Source of the DNA: Gigaspora rosea
Lineage: Eukaryota > Glomeromycota > Glomeromycetes > Diversisporales > Gigasporaceae
Assembly: GCA_003550325.1 (NCBI GenBank)
Contig: QKWP01000116.1
Location: forward strand, 395,342-459,341
Reading direction: 5' to 3'
DNA length: 64,000 bases
Shown: piece by piece, positions 10,601 to 21,127 of the stretch
Numbering within the stretch: the first letter of the stretch is position 1
Layout: the number at the start of each line of letters is the position of its first letter
Program-made: the position numbers and the translations under genes
Notes under the pieces: model-generated
Told to the model about the DNA's origin: nothing
Databases searched by the model: none
What the model saw: only the letters and a program-made list of their open reading frames with translations

Positions 10601-11614
10601 TTTCCGGGCAGCATTCCATCGGTTAGCAACGGCAGCACGCTTGAATTCTGAATACCATTCGAGTGGTTCTTGGGTTCTATCTCCATTAAAGAAATCAACA
10701 GGAAGAAGATTCTTTTCAACTCCTCCATGTACAAATGCAGCAGCTAGGGTATTAATAGCAGTAGCAGAATCAGAGATCACTAGTTCAGCCATAATAGGAG
10801 GTGGGTTGTCTAAAAATGAGGTTAGGGAAGGTTCTTGGTCTTCTTCACTAGTTTCTTCAGTAGTATCTGGTAAAAGTCTATCTAAATTAAAAGTAGAGGT
10901 AGTTTCAAAGAAATTTTCAAGGTCTATATCTTGTTGATTAGGTGCTAAAACTGTGGGACTTGCAGGTAGGCTAGTATGTTGGAACGAAGGGGTGTGAGAG
11001 CTAATATCACTATTATGTTAACTAAAAGGAAGTAGGTTAAAACCTAGAGGAGTAGAGGAGCGATCCTCAGGGATAGTAAGAAGAGGTACAGTGTTAAAAG
11101 TAGGGCTAGATCCTTCGATAATAGAATATTCTAAGTCTGGATATCGAGGGTTATAGTTTTCAGTATCGGTGTCTAAGTATGGGTCAAAAGTAGTATAGTC
11201 CACAAAATCAAGAGGAGGTAAAGTTGTTCGATGGGTAAAGCGTTGAAGAATAGCAAGAGCAATTTCTCTTGGGTTGTCAAGTTCTATTTGATATTGGCAG
11301 CTAAAAATAATATCTTGAATACAAGCACGGATAGTAGCAGGGTATCTAGTAGCAGTCAGGCGAATAAAGTTTCCAGTAGTTTGAGAGGTATAGCAATCAG
11401 CAGAGTAGGTACCAGAATACCAATGCCAAAATCTTCCAAAAGGTGTTCAAGCAAAAACACGACCACTAGTGCGAGGGGGAGGATAACACACTTGACAAGA
11501 AAGTTCAGGAGCACGTAGTTGGAGAGAGTGAAATGGAAGAGCAGAGTTTTGATGATGTTCTACTAGGTGGTTTCTAATATATAAATTATATAATTCATTA
11601 ATATCAGTAGTCAT
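7694..11614 (-). pseudogene. gag-pro: Gag-protease-zinc knuckle polyprotein frame (1306 codons, five internal stops)
   Basis: One reading frame runs from ATG 11614 to TAG 7694. It is broken by stops at 11447 (TGA), 11018 (TAA), 10472 (TGA), 9260 (TAG) and 8621 (TGA). Parts in order: unknown N-domain (codons 1-270); gag/capsid-like helical region with LEWYSEFKRAAVANRW (from codon 275); CCHC knuckle CHYCGRTGHFIAHC; Arg/Ser/Asp-rich linker; retropepsin-like domain with the motif DSRAS (normally DSGAS) and the distal LLLGNDW; four further CCHC knuckles (CGNCGSPEHLFANC, CNRCRQDGHIAVHC, CCTCNGNDHLYRNC, CHTCRATGHIAVDC); a Cys cluster (CQCGC, CCHC, VQCKIC); a 264-residue tail with CKEC/CTEC and a Gln-rich coiled coil. 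The loss of the catalytic Gly suggests a dead protease. Expressed as gag, with pol reached by frameshift, by family analogy. Confidence 0.85.
7697..7703 (-). promoter_or_regulatory. Candidate -1 ribosomal frameshift heptamer between gag frame and pol
   Basis: In the gag frame the codons read ACA AAT TTT TAG. The heptamer A AAT TTT fits the X XXY YYZ rule and sits directly before the stop. Sliding back one base continues as TTA GAT AAT into the pol frame (LDNPRHDGKL), which is open for 497 codons. A downstream pseudoknot was not tested. Confidence 0.6.
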
Positions 11615-11690
11615 ATGCCTTATGACTCCTGACTAAATCTCAAAATAATTAATTGTTAGTAATATCTTGTTAGTAAGTTTAGTTAAATAG

Positions 11691-11875
11691 ATAGAATCCT
11701 TGGGCAAAGAGTCTTCACGGATGAACAGCAGCAGCAAATGTTATGAGAAATAAACAGCAATTAAAATAAATAGAGTCCTTGGGCAAAGAGTCTTCCAGGA
11801 CGAACGGCAGCAGCAATAGGTTTTATAGAGTCTCTGGGCAAAGTGACTTCTAGGACGAACTGCAGCAGCTAGAGT
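11691..11875 (-). repeat. Three tandem repeats in the retrotransposon leader
   Basis: Three copies of a 50-65 bp unit at about 11691-11755, 11768-11818 and 11825-11875. On the plus strand each reads TCCTTGGGCAAAGAGTCTTC and continues with a GAACGGCAGCAGC-type end. They lie between the PBS and the first ATG (11614), where packaging or dimerisation signals of retroelements are usually found. The role is inferred from position only. Confidence 0.8.
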
Positions 11876-11923
11876 GGTAGAAATTTTCAAATATCTTCAA
11901 TAATATCCAAATGTTTTAAATGA

Positions 11924-11941
11924 TTCCGCCAGAAGGCACCA
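11924..11941 (-). other. Primer binding site
   Basis: Minus strand, two bases inside the 5' LTR: TGGTGCCTTCTGGCGGAA. It begins with TGG, complementary to a tRNA 3' CCA end. The implied tRNA ends in AGAAGGCACCA; I do not name the tRNA. Confidence 0.7.
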
Positions 11942-11943
11942 AA

Positions 11944-12634
11944 TGTTACAGTAGGGAGGCCTTCTTTTACTCCTTACTATAACAAAGAAAAAGCTACAGG
12001 GATACTTTATCAGTTTATAGCGGTGTCCAAGAGGTAGGTATAATTCCTTAGTCTGTAAGAAATTATACTCTTCTCTAAGGGCAGTTCGTGAGAGTATTCA
12101 ATGAGGAATTATCAATTTTACTATTACTTGATAATAAACTTAGTGTTATTTAAATAAATAGTTTCTTTATTAATAATCAAAGATAGGGCTATCCTTAGGT
12201 TTCTGTTCCTAAGAAATCCCAGTACAAGATGTATAATAAATAGAAGGAGAAGTGGAGTGTCTTGGTCTAGTTTGACTAAGGGAAATTCTGTGTCTTTAAA
12301 TACATTTTAGAATTGGCGTTATAAGCGTTGATTTACAATGATAAATACTATAATCTACAAGAGCAACATAAGTGTTATAAGCGATATAAGCGTTATAAGC
12401 GGTATAAGCACTATAAGCGTCATAAGCATCATAAAGTTATAAGCTTTATAAGCGCTATAAGCGTCATAAGCGCTATAAGCGGTATAAGCGCTATAAGCGT
12501 TATAAGCGATATTAACTATTCTAAGTATTTAACTTCTCAAGATAATAATATAATACAATATAATAATGAAATATAATAATAAAAATGAAATAATAAAATA
12601 ATAAGATAATATAATAAACTATCGTTCTATAACA
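11944..12634 (-). repeat. 5' LTR of the 3.3-12.6 kb retrotransposon
   Basis: 691 bp with the same ends as 3292-3974. The 9-bp TATAAGCGT-type array lies at about 12373-12512 with a different order of variants. Promoter and start site should lie here, but I could not place them. Confidence 0.95.
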
Positions 12635-13386
12635 ATATTTTAAAGATTTGTTTAAAAAAAATTTAGATAATTATAATTATTATAAAAATTTTAATTAATA
12701 ATATATTAATTAAAAAAAATTTTAAATAATGATTATAATTTTTTAAAATTTCAAAACAGAAATAGGAATTTTTGAACTTTTACTTATTTTCAAAATAATT
12801 CTGAAACCTCTATTGGTCATTAGATACTTAATTTTTATTGGTATTTGTTGATGCATTATAAAAAACAAATCAAAATTTATTTTTTAATTTCTATTTTTAT
12901 TTATTGTGGGGCTAAAACTGAAAATGGATTATGCTAAAAATTTGGAGTCTTTATTTAAATCTATAATACCTACTAAATCCTACATATATTCTTTTATTAA
13001 TAAAACTATGCCCTATCTCTAACCTAATTATTAAAAAATAAACAAAAAAGGCCAAAAAAAATTTACAATTTTCATAATAAAATATTAAAAATTTTTAGCA
13101 TAATCTATTTTCAGTATTAACTTCTTATTTATTTTTTGAAGTAAAAAAAATTTTTAATTTTGGGTTGTTAATCAAAAAATTACTAGTAATTTTAGTTTTT
13201 ACTGTAAAGTATATAATTATTACTAGTAATGTGCCATATATAGTACAGTATGCAAAAAGTTTTTAGAATATTTTAGAACAAATTATAAAACTATTCATAT
13301 TTTAAATTTTTCCTTATAAACCTGCCTTTTATTTTCTAAACAAAATTATTTCTTGCAAAATTTTGTTTATATAGTATATTATATAT
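12635..13386. other. AT-rich spacer without a recognisable gene
   Basis: No coding pattern. Some inverted words (AAAACTGAAAATGGATTATGC at about 12920 against GCATAATCTATTTTCAG at about 13097) suggest another degenerate hairpin element. Confidence 0.35.
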
Positions 13387-13681
13387 GGGCTGTTGCAATA
13401 GAAAGGCCTAAAAATGAAAATCAGGTTTTTGTTATATTCGGATAAATTTTGACGCATGCAACATTTTTCAATTATAAGTAGAAATTAATTTGCATAATAA
13501 AAAATTGAGATATTTAAAAAAATTTTCTTGGGGAGTTTCGTACATCACAGGATTACCCGATATAATGGACTAATCAAATCACGAAAATTTTGATTAACCC
13601 GGATCAGTCCGAACAAAACAAACGTGATTTTCTCAAAATTATATATAAACCAGTATCGGCCCTTTCTACTGCAAAGGCCCC
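13387..13681. mobile_element. TIR element with GGGCTG...CAATAGAAAGG ends
   Basis: GGGCTGTTGCAATAGAAAGG at 13387 pairs with CCTTTCTACTGCAAAGGCCC at the right end. The interior (13535-13620), read in reverse, carries CGGACTGATCCGGG and ATCGGGTAATCCTGTGATGT. The element at 55708-56035 has the same core. Non-coding and non-autonomous. Confidence 0.65.
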
Positions 13682-13995
13682 AAATGTACTATATATATTT
13701 TATATACTATATACACTATACAACTGTGTATACCATATACTAAAAAATTTAGACATCATATAAATAGCATATTACTAATTATAACTAGAGATGTTATTCT
13801 GTTTAAACTGGTTAGTTTGTGCTTGAAAACCTGCTAAACACAAATACAAAGTACATGTATCTTAAACTCAGTTTATACAAATTTATTATGATTATGCTTG
13901 CTAAACATATTAATTCAAAGCAATACAATTACTATTTATCAAATATATATTTATTACTGTAAATATACGAAAGTAATATAATATTTATTTCATAT

Positions 13996-14241
13996 GGAGA
14001 TGAGTCAGTAGAAAAGAGACAAATCATTTTTAGTAAAATTTTTTTTAATTTTTAATCTAAAATATCTTAACAACTATTTAATCAAATTTACTAAAAATTT
14101 TTTATTAAAAAATTATATAGAATTAAAATAAAAAAAAATTTATTAAATTTATTAAGATAGTTGTTAAGATATTTAAGCTTAAAGCCAAGAAAACTTTTAC
14201 TTAGAAAAAATTTGGCCCTTTTCTACTGACTCACACCTATA
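13996..14241. mobile_element. Hairpin element with GATGAGTCAGTAGAAAAG ends
   Basis: GAGTCAGTAGAAAAG (about 14003) faces CTTTTCTACTGACTC (about 14218). The interior arms also pair (ATCTTAACAACTAT with ATAGTTGTTAAGAT). A solitary end of the same type, TTTCTACTGACTCATCCCAT, occurs at about 19876. Confidence 0.6.
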
Positions 14242-14629
14242 TATCTATTATTTATTGGAGCTAATTGCATATTGGGTTGTATTAATAAATTGTTCTGGTA
14301 TGGTTTTTTTATTCATTTCAAAAAGTTTAAATAAAAAAAGAATACTACATATTTATATAAAAAAATTAAAATGCATATTTTTTATCATTATTATGCAAAG
14401 CAAGTAGTTTAAATTAAATAATCATATTGATATATTATGCCATAGTAATAAACTTTTAATTAAAAGCTAAAAAAGTTAAAAAAAGAAAAAAAAAAGTCAA
14501 TTACAAATCAAGAAAACTTTTTGCTTATCAAATTGATTTTAGACTTGATTTGAGCATAATAAGCTTTAAATATAATAATTAAAATTATATAATTATAAAA
14601 CTCGAGTTTAACTGGTTTGGTAGAGTTCC

Positions 14630-14890
14630 GCAATTTGATTTGATCTTCAAATATTTGAATCAAATATTTGATCAAATTCAAATTTGACTATATTTGATTT
14701 GATCAAATTCAAATTTAGCCAAATTTGATTTAATTTGACAAATATTTGATTTGATTTGAAAATTACTATTAAAAATTCAAATTCAAATCAAATTCAAATT
14801 CAAATATTTGAATTAAATCAAATTCAAATCAGAGTCAATTTGATTTGATCAAATTCAAATTGATCCAATATTTAATTTGATTTGAATTTG
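14630..14890. repeat. Self-complementary AATTTGAT / ATCAAATT minisatellite
   Basis: Dense repeats of ATTTGATTTGATC and TCAAATTCAAATC. The words are near-palindromic, so the tract can fold on itself. Confidence 0.7.
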
Positions 14891-15057
14891 AGGAGCCCTA
14901 TGGTTTGGGTTTCAAACAGAACCAACCTGAATTTGAACAAACAGGATAACATTTCTAATAATAACTCATTAAAACAAAAAAAAAAATTTGGGTTCTATAA
15001 TATGTTCCTAAACTGATAAATAGATCATATTAAAAATTTTTTTAATTAATCAAATAT

Positions 15058-15264
15058 ATATGGTCAGACCTTTCTAAATATAATATAATAGAACCATATG
15101 TAAAAATTTTGCCAAATATGCACTTAAAAAGATATTGCATTTAGAGGAGTAAAAATCATAGATATAATATTAGTTATATAAGTTGCCCGAGAAGGTATGC
15201 ATTTAGAAAGATTTTTTATAGAACATGCACTTAAAGAATATATACTTAGAGTGAGTTAACTGTA
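15058..15264. mobile_element. Tc1-like MITE, degenerate copy
   Basis: Left end GGTCAGACCTTTCTAAAT, internal TGCATTTAGA words and a right end near AACTGTA. Same family as the elements at 23106 and 38268. Confidence 0.5.
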
Positions 15265-15439
15265 CTTATTTTATCGATTAGTATTATTAATTATTGATTG
15301 ACCTATTGTTGCTCAAGTAAATTAATTGGTGCTCAAATATTGATCTACATCAATCAATAATCAAGTATTATATAATCAAGTCAATTCTCTACTCAAAAGA
15401 TGTATTAGAAAAAGTTTATATTTATTTTTGTAGCAAATA

Positions 15440-16440
15440 CAAAGAAAAAAATCACAGAGCAGAAGATATGCCAAAAAGATGGAAGTTGACTTATAGAATA
15501 TGAAAAGACATTAATAAAAAGTAGTATAATAAAGTAGAAAAAAGTTATAGTATAGAAATCAAAGAGTCTATTAAAAATACTAAAAACAACTCAGCTTCTG
15601 TGCAATCTGGAATTATATACCTACCCTAAAGAGAATAGGTAAAAAAGCCAAAGAACTTTAGTGGAATTGGCATTAGCATATCTAAAAAAGGGTCCATACC
15701 TAGAATATAAAAATTGCAGAATTGGAACTAATATATCCAATTTCAAAAAGTAAAAAATGGAATTACAATCTAAATAACATAAAGCCAATAGCTCTTAATA
15801 GAGTTGTAAGAAAGTATATAGTAAGAATTCTAATAGCATGACTATATAAATTGCTAAGAGAGAATAATATTTTGTATAGATATAATTTTATAAGACTGCT
15901 AGGGTAGTACAGCAGCACCAATTCAAATAATTAACAATATAGTCAAAAATATAAAAAACAAAGAAAAGAGCTTTGGATTGCCCTCCAAGATATGAAAAGT
16001 ATTTGATTCATTCAGTCTGAAAATGCTGAGTTGGGTTTTTGTAAAGAATAAAAATCACAGAAAGTATAATTTCATTCATTATAGGGTTATTTGACCAAGC
16101 AAGAAATAGAAGTAATTACAGGAGCAGAAAATACAACAAGGTTTTAAGCTGCTAATAGTATTGACCAAAATGAAGTTATTTCTTTTCTGGTATAGAGAAT
16201 ATTTTACAACCCTCTTTTAACTATCTATAGTCCAAAACAGAAAAAAACTAGAATACAAAATCAAGATTAAATGGCCTACAAATATTTATAAGTCTAATTT
16301 AATATAGTGAAGTAGAGACAAACAATATTGGCATATGCTGATGATATGGTATAGTTGGCAAAATCTAAAAGTAAAATAGAAGAAATTATAAGGCTAATTT
16401 TTTAGTGAGCTTTAAAAGTTTTACAATTACAATATAAACA
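15440..16440 (+). pseudogene. LINE reverse transcriptase relic
   Basis: Across several frames one can read typical LINE RT segments in the right order: KPIALNRVVRKYIVRIL, an ELWIALQDM block ahead of the motif A region, SIDQNEVISFL, IKWPTNIYK, and an intact active-site motif AYADDMV at 16328-16348. Many stops and shifts separate them. The neighbouring 29-36 kb LINE has the same arrangement but is a different copy. No endonuclease part is visible next to it. Confidence 0.65.
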
Positions 16441-16924
16441 ATTATCTAAATTCATTATATTTTAGAACTTATTTTATTATTTTTTGGCATTTTTATTATA
16501 TTTAGTAAATAGAATTCAAAAATATAACATTTACAAGTAAGTAACTATATATATTGTAATAATAAGACTTAAAAAAAATTACAAACTAATCAAAATCCAA
16601 CTAAATCAAAAAAGAATAATAATAAAAAAATGTTTAGTACTTATAATAAAATTTATAGTAATTTAATGCAAACTAGCTCAATCATAGAAACATAATATGG
16701 TTCACAAATAATGAGTAATTTTGTAACAGAATTGTTTATTGTAACTTTTAATAGAGTTTAGAATAATTTTAATAAAAATTAACTCAATCTTTAACCATAT
16801 ACTTGAATAGCAAGCATGGTTTTTGAGAAATTTTACAATAGCTTATGATAATTCAAATGCACACAAACTCAGCCAATTGAATAATAGAAAAAATCAAAAG
16901 CACTAGTAGTGCTTTGTTTTATTT

Positions 16925-17085
16925 TTGTAATATATTAAAATTTTAGCTAAATTGGATTAGTAGTTTTTAAGCAATTACTTAAAAACTATATACAATTTTT
17001 TTAACAAAATAATATATAGTTTTTAAGCAATTTTTCCAAAACTACTAATTCAAATTGTATAAAATTTTAATATGCTATTGCCTAA
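16925..17085. repeat. Hairpin repeat
   Basis: ATATTAAAATTTTAGCTAAA...AGTTTTTAAGC on the left pairs with GCTTAAAAAC-type and ATAAAATTTTAATAT sequence on the right, with a centre near 17007. AT-rich and non-coding. Confidence 0.5.
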
Positions 17086-17149
17086 TATCATATCTATATG
17101 CATTAAAATTTAGTTCATTTGGATAACTAGTTATTAAAAAAGGATTTAA

Positions 17150-17530
17150 TTAGACATTGTGCACTGCGATGTGCTTATATATTACACCCCAATGATCTAC
17201 CAATTAAATTTAAAGATCAGGTGTAATGTGAAAATTTTCTTTGTGTAACCAAATAAAACAACTCTTCTAAAATTTGTAATATCACAAAATTTCATCTACT
17301 TAACCACCTTTTACATTCTAACAAAAAAAATTCCTTGCAAAATTTTGGTATATACCATCACCTACTCTAACTTCTAATACTAATCCTTACCCTTACCCTA
17401 ACCTTATATTAATTTAAATTTTTGTTATGCAAAAAATTTGTTACACAGATCTACAAATTATATTTACATATTGTGTGCGATGAATTAGCATATCGCAGAG
17501 TGTGTTGCATATATTTATCCATTAAAAAAT
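17150..17530 (-). mobile_element. Core-A hairpin element (reverse orientation)
   Basis: Arms: GTGCACTGCGATGTGC at about 17160 faces GCATATCGCAGAGTGTG at about 17490. Between them, in reverse, lie AAAGATCAGGTGTAATGTG, AATTCCTTGCAAAATTTTGG and CCCTTACCCTAACC. These are the core motifs shared with copies at 23890, 30549, 42425 and others. Confidence 0.6.
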
Positions 17531-19448
17531 TCAAATCCAAATATTAAATAATATTATATAATAAATACTTAATATTATTGGCTATTTATTTTCTGAATTG
17601 AGGTGTAGAAAAAATACTTCTATACTCAGTATTAATTGAAACTATATTTTTAATTTGTTTATAATAAAATTTTCAAAAATATAGTCGTAGTATTTTCTGT
17701 TTATAACACTATGTACCTATATTTACACAGTTGTGCAACTATAGAGTTTTTATATACTTATTACATAGTACTATACTAAAAAAATTTTGTATTTATCAAA
17801 AATAATTACTGTAATATTAAGATTTAATTTAAGTTTACTTTTTTGTTTCATTTATATCCTTTCTTTGTAGATTTCCATTTCATAAATCTGGGTCTAGATC
17901 TAAACTTCTTGGCTTCTTTACATACTCTTGCATAACATACAGAAGCACAAAAAGATAAGTTTTTTTTATTATTTTTTTTTTTGTATTAGCTATTCCTTTC
18001 AACTGATGCTAAAATTTTTTGTAGTTTTCAGATATTTTTTAATTCTTGCAGTAGTGATTTGACTTGATAGTGTTTTTGGCAAATAACAAAAATGATTTGA
18101 TATAGTAATTTGACAGCATAATAGTACTAATAAAAACTTGGAAATAGTTAAAAAAAAGTAGTCAGATATATCCAAGCTCTTAAAAAAGTGAAAATGTTAG
18201 AAACTTTGAAAGCCAATAGCTCTAACCTAGCAAAAATAAAAAGACAAACCTAAGAAGTGAGGAATATAAATATTCAAATATATTTACTAGCATAAATATT
18301 TAGGCAAGCATATAGTAATTCATTTTTATTGCTTTTTATTTATTTGTTTTTTTTTTAATTTTTCTTTATTATTATTTTATTTTCAATAGTAACTTCATTG
18401 TAATTTGATAGCATTCTTTGTAAATTTGATATAAAGATTCTATGGCCAGGCTGATTATAATATTAATAAAAACCTGAAAAGGTAAATTTAAAATTTTTTT
18501 AAAAAACAAAGTATTAATTATTTTTTTATTAAATTTGGGTTAAACAAGACAACAAATTAGCTTCTTGCTGTTGCTAAAACCATTATGAATATGTTCTATA
18601 TTCATACTATATTTTAGTCAAAAATTTTTAAAATTTCTTATAGCTTGTGAAAATTTTATTTGGACAGGTTATTTTAAAGTTTTATAGTTGGAAGAAGACT
18701 TAATTGGACAAATGATTTTTAAAGTTCTTATAACTTGGCAAATCAGATTATTTTTAAAATTTTATAACTGGTGAAGAATTTGAATTTTTATAACTGGCAG
18801 ATTTTTAAAGTTTTAATTATTAGCAAAAATTAATAGAATCAGAAAACATTTTTAAAGTTCTTATAGTTTTGATTTAAATTCGAACCTGTTTTTTTTTAAA
18901 GTTTTAAATTAATAATAAATAAATATGTTTATATAAAATAGTTCATCAAGTTGGTTCTACATTTTAGATGGTTTTTTTTATCAAAACTAATCTACAAGCT
19001 GTTTCAAAGTTTTTTTACATGTTTGCAACAAATAAAAAAATTAGGTTTCAAGATTGTTAATAGTAACATTGCTATTTGATATTTAAAGGAAAAGAATTAA
19101 AGGTGGAATGTGTAAGAGAAAATTTATGAACATACAAAAAAAATACTATAAATAGCAATATAAAAAAGGTTTAATTATTAATAAAGCACAATATATGGGT
19201 TTGACCAGTATGATAATATTTATTCTATGGAAATCTGGAGATAACTAATTACACATGAATTTATATCCAAGCAATATAGTCTTTGGCTGTGTCATTTAAA
19301 TATAAACCTGTGTTAATTAGTTACACCCAGATATCCAAACAATAACTATAAATTATTGATTATATGCTCCGAACACATACTGGTTTCCAGTTTCTAGTAT
19401 TATATATATTTCAGTTAGGAATATGTTACACTGAGTGATAAATATATT
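17531..19448. other. AT-rich region with degenerate tandem repeat, no secure gene
   Basis: At 18600-18900 a word of the form TTTTTAAAGTTCTTATAACTGG recurs with gaps of about 55-65 bp. A 38-codon open stretch on the minus strand near 17868-17975 (NLSFCASVCYARVCKEAKKF) looks protein-like, but it has no start, neighbours or known family. Confidence 0.35.
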
Positions 19449-19750
19449 AAAAATTATAATAAAAACATATAAATTTACTATAAACTTTAAGCAAACCATT
19501 ATTTACACCTTACAGATTATCTTTTTTCAAATTTTGGATTAAGTATATTGAGGATAGTAGATTAAGGGTATTTAGAACACTTTTTTAAATTTTGCAAATT
19601 TTGCAAAATTTAAAAATATGCTCTAAATACCCTTAATCTACTATCCTTGATATGCTTAATCCCAAAATTTGAAAAAAGATAATCTGTAAGGTGTAAATAA
19701 TGGTTTGCTTAAAGTTTATAGTAAATTTATATGTTTTTATTATAATTTTT
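19449..19750. mobile_element. Nearly perfect 300-bp palindrome (fold-back element)
   Basis: The left arm AAAAATTATAATAAAAACAT...ATTATTTACACCTTACAG repeats in inverse order on the right, ending in ATGTTTTTATTATAATTTTT. The centre is at about 19600, at TTTTGCAAATTTTGCAAAA. No coding content. Confidence 0.8.
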
Positions 19751-20078
19751 ATTATGAACTAACACTCATATATTAATAGATATGACATATTCCTGACTGA
19801 TATAGGACATGATAAAATGGGAACCCCCTTGCCCCTAAATACATGATTTGCTGCACTTCCCTTAAAAAAAATATAGTGCATTTCTACTGACTCATCCCAT
19901 ATATTTATTAAGTATTAATTTATTATGCAATCTCGTTTATATATATTATATTCTAGATTTACTTTAATTATTTTTCCATAGGGAATTAAAGTAGAAAAAA
20001 ATATATTAAAATATTGCTAAAGTAAAACTAATTCCAAACAATTATTTTTAGTTACAATTTTAAAATTTAAAGATATAT

Positions 20079-20903
20079 TTAATGGATAGGATTTAGGTGT
20101 ACTACTAGTAGTACTTTGTACTACATGGTGACACCATTTAAGGCCAATTATTGACTAATTTTAATAATAAAAAATCCATTAAAATATTTTTGCAAGATAC
20201 TTTGGGTAAATCGCATTATGTAAAAAAATATCATAACTTTAAATAGTCTTTTAAATTTTTTTAGAGACCTTTGAAACTTGGCTATTTTTAGTCATTTTAC
20301 TAATAAATTTTATATTAAAAACTACATTTAATTTTTTAAATTTTTAAACTTATATTACTCTTAATATCATTAGCTTAAATGTTAATAAATTTCATAAATT
20401 AGAATTAAAAGTTAGTTTTTAACAACTTCTGATAAATTTAAACAAAATTTATTTAATAAAATTTTTTTTAAATTATGGTTAAAAAACTAATGAACCTATA
20501 TGAAATACTAAAATAGCAACTAACAGCTTACAAACCTTTATAGTAGAAATAATTTTTTTTATAATATAACTAATAATAAAACTTTTAATATAGTAAGCTA
20601 TAAACATTTTTTATATAATTTAAATTTAAATTTACTAATTCTATTAAAAAAATTTATGAAAAAGTTGGCATTTATAGTGTACTACACGTAGTACATTTGA
20701 AGCAACAAAAAATAGCAGTTACAAAGGAATTTTTTTTTAAACAAGTTTATTATTAATATTAAAAAAAATTCTGCCAAACTAAACTATAGTATTGATCAGA
20801 TTTTTGTATACAAAAATTATTTATATATATATTTTTCTAGATTTTTAACCTATTCTTCTAACTGTACTACCGGTAGTCTTTAGACCTAAATCCTATCCAT
20901 TAA
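20079..20903. mobile_element. TIR element with TAATGGATAGGATTTAGGT ends
   Basis: TTAATGGATAGGATTTAGGT at 20079 faces ACCTAAATCCTATCCATTAA ending at 20903. Subterminal palindromes lie near both ends (ACTACTAGTAGT, CTACCGGTAG), with CTACACGTAG in the interior. The 825-bp element has no ORF. Superfamily unknown. Confidence 0.7.
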
Positions 20904-21127
20904 GCTATAGAATTCATTTATCCAGCACAAATGTAAATATTCAGTTAATAAATTGTATGCAATGAAGAAGATAGTTTATATCTAAACAAAATTAAGCACT
21001 TAAATTTTCTAAAAGGTAAAATAGTGTGTCTGATATCAAAATACTTTCGTTATTAGTCGTTTCGTTTAAAAATTTAAAATCAAAGTTATATGAACAATAT
21101 AGATAAAATAATATAATGTCAACAATA

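Larger units (their letters stand above)
3292..12634 (-). mobile_element. Ty3/gypsy-type LTR retrotransposon, nearly full length, decayed
   Basis: Two direct repeats with TG...CA ends (3292-3974 and 11944-12634) bound an 8-kb interior. All coding sequence is on the minus strand, so the right LTR is the 5' LTR. A PBS abuts the 5' LTR and a PPT abuts the 3' LTR. ATAT lies directly outside both ends (3288-3291, 12635-12638), a possible 4-bp target duplication, although it is weak evidence in AT-rich DNA. Order of parts: leader repeats, gag-like N-terminus, capsid region, CCHC knuckle, RS-rich linker, protease, four more CCHC knuckles with a Cys cluster, coiled coil, -1 shift, RT, RNase H, integrase, ORF3. 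RT before integrase makes it Ty3/gypsy rather than copia. Ten in-frame stops and about three frameshifts show that this copy is dead. Confidence 0.95.

Noticed and set aside
3996..11614. TGA read as tryptophan (altered code) to explain many TGA stops
   Set aside because: TGG is the usual Trp codon in the same frames, TAA and TAG stops also occur, and the intact LRR gene gives no sign of it. Decay explains it better.
17868..17975. Small minus-strand coding fragment (NLSFCASVCYARVCKEAKKF)
   Set aside because: Looks protein-like, but it is too short, has no start and no recognisable family; left as a note in the region entry.
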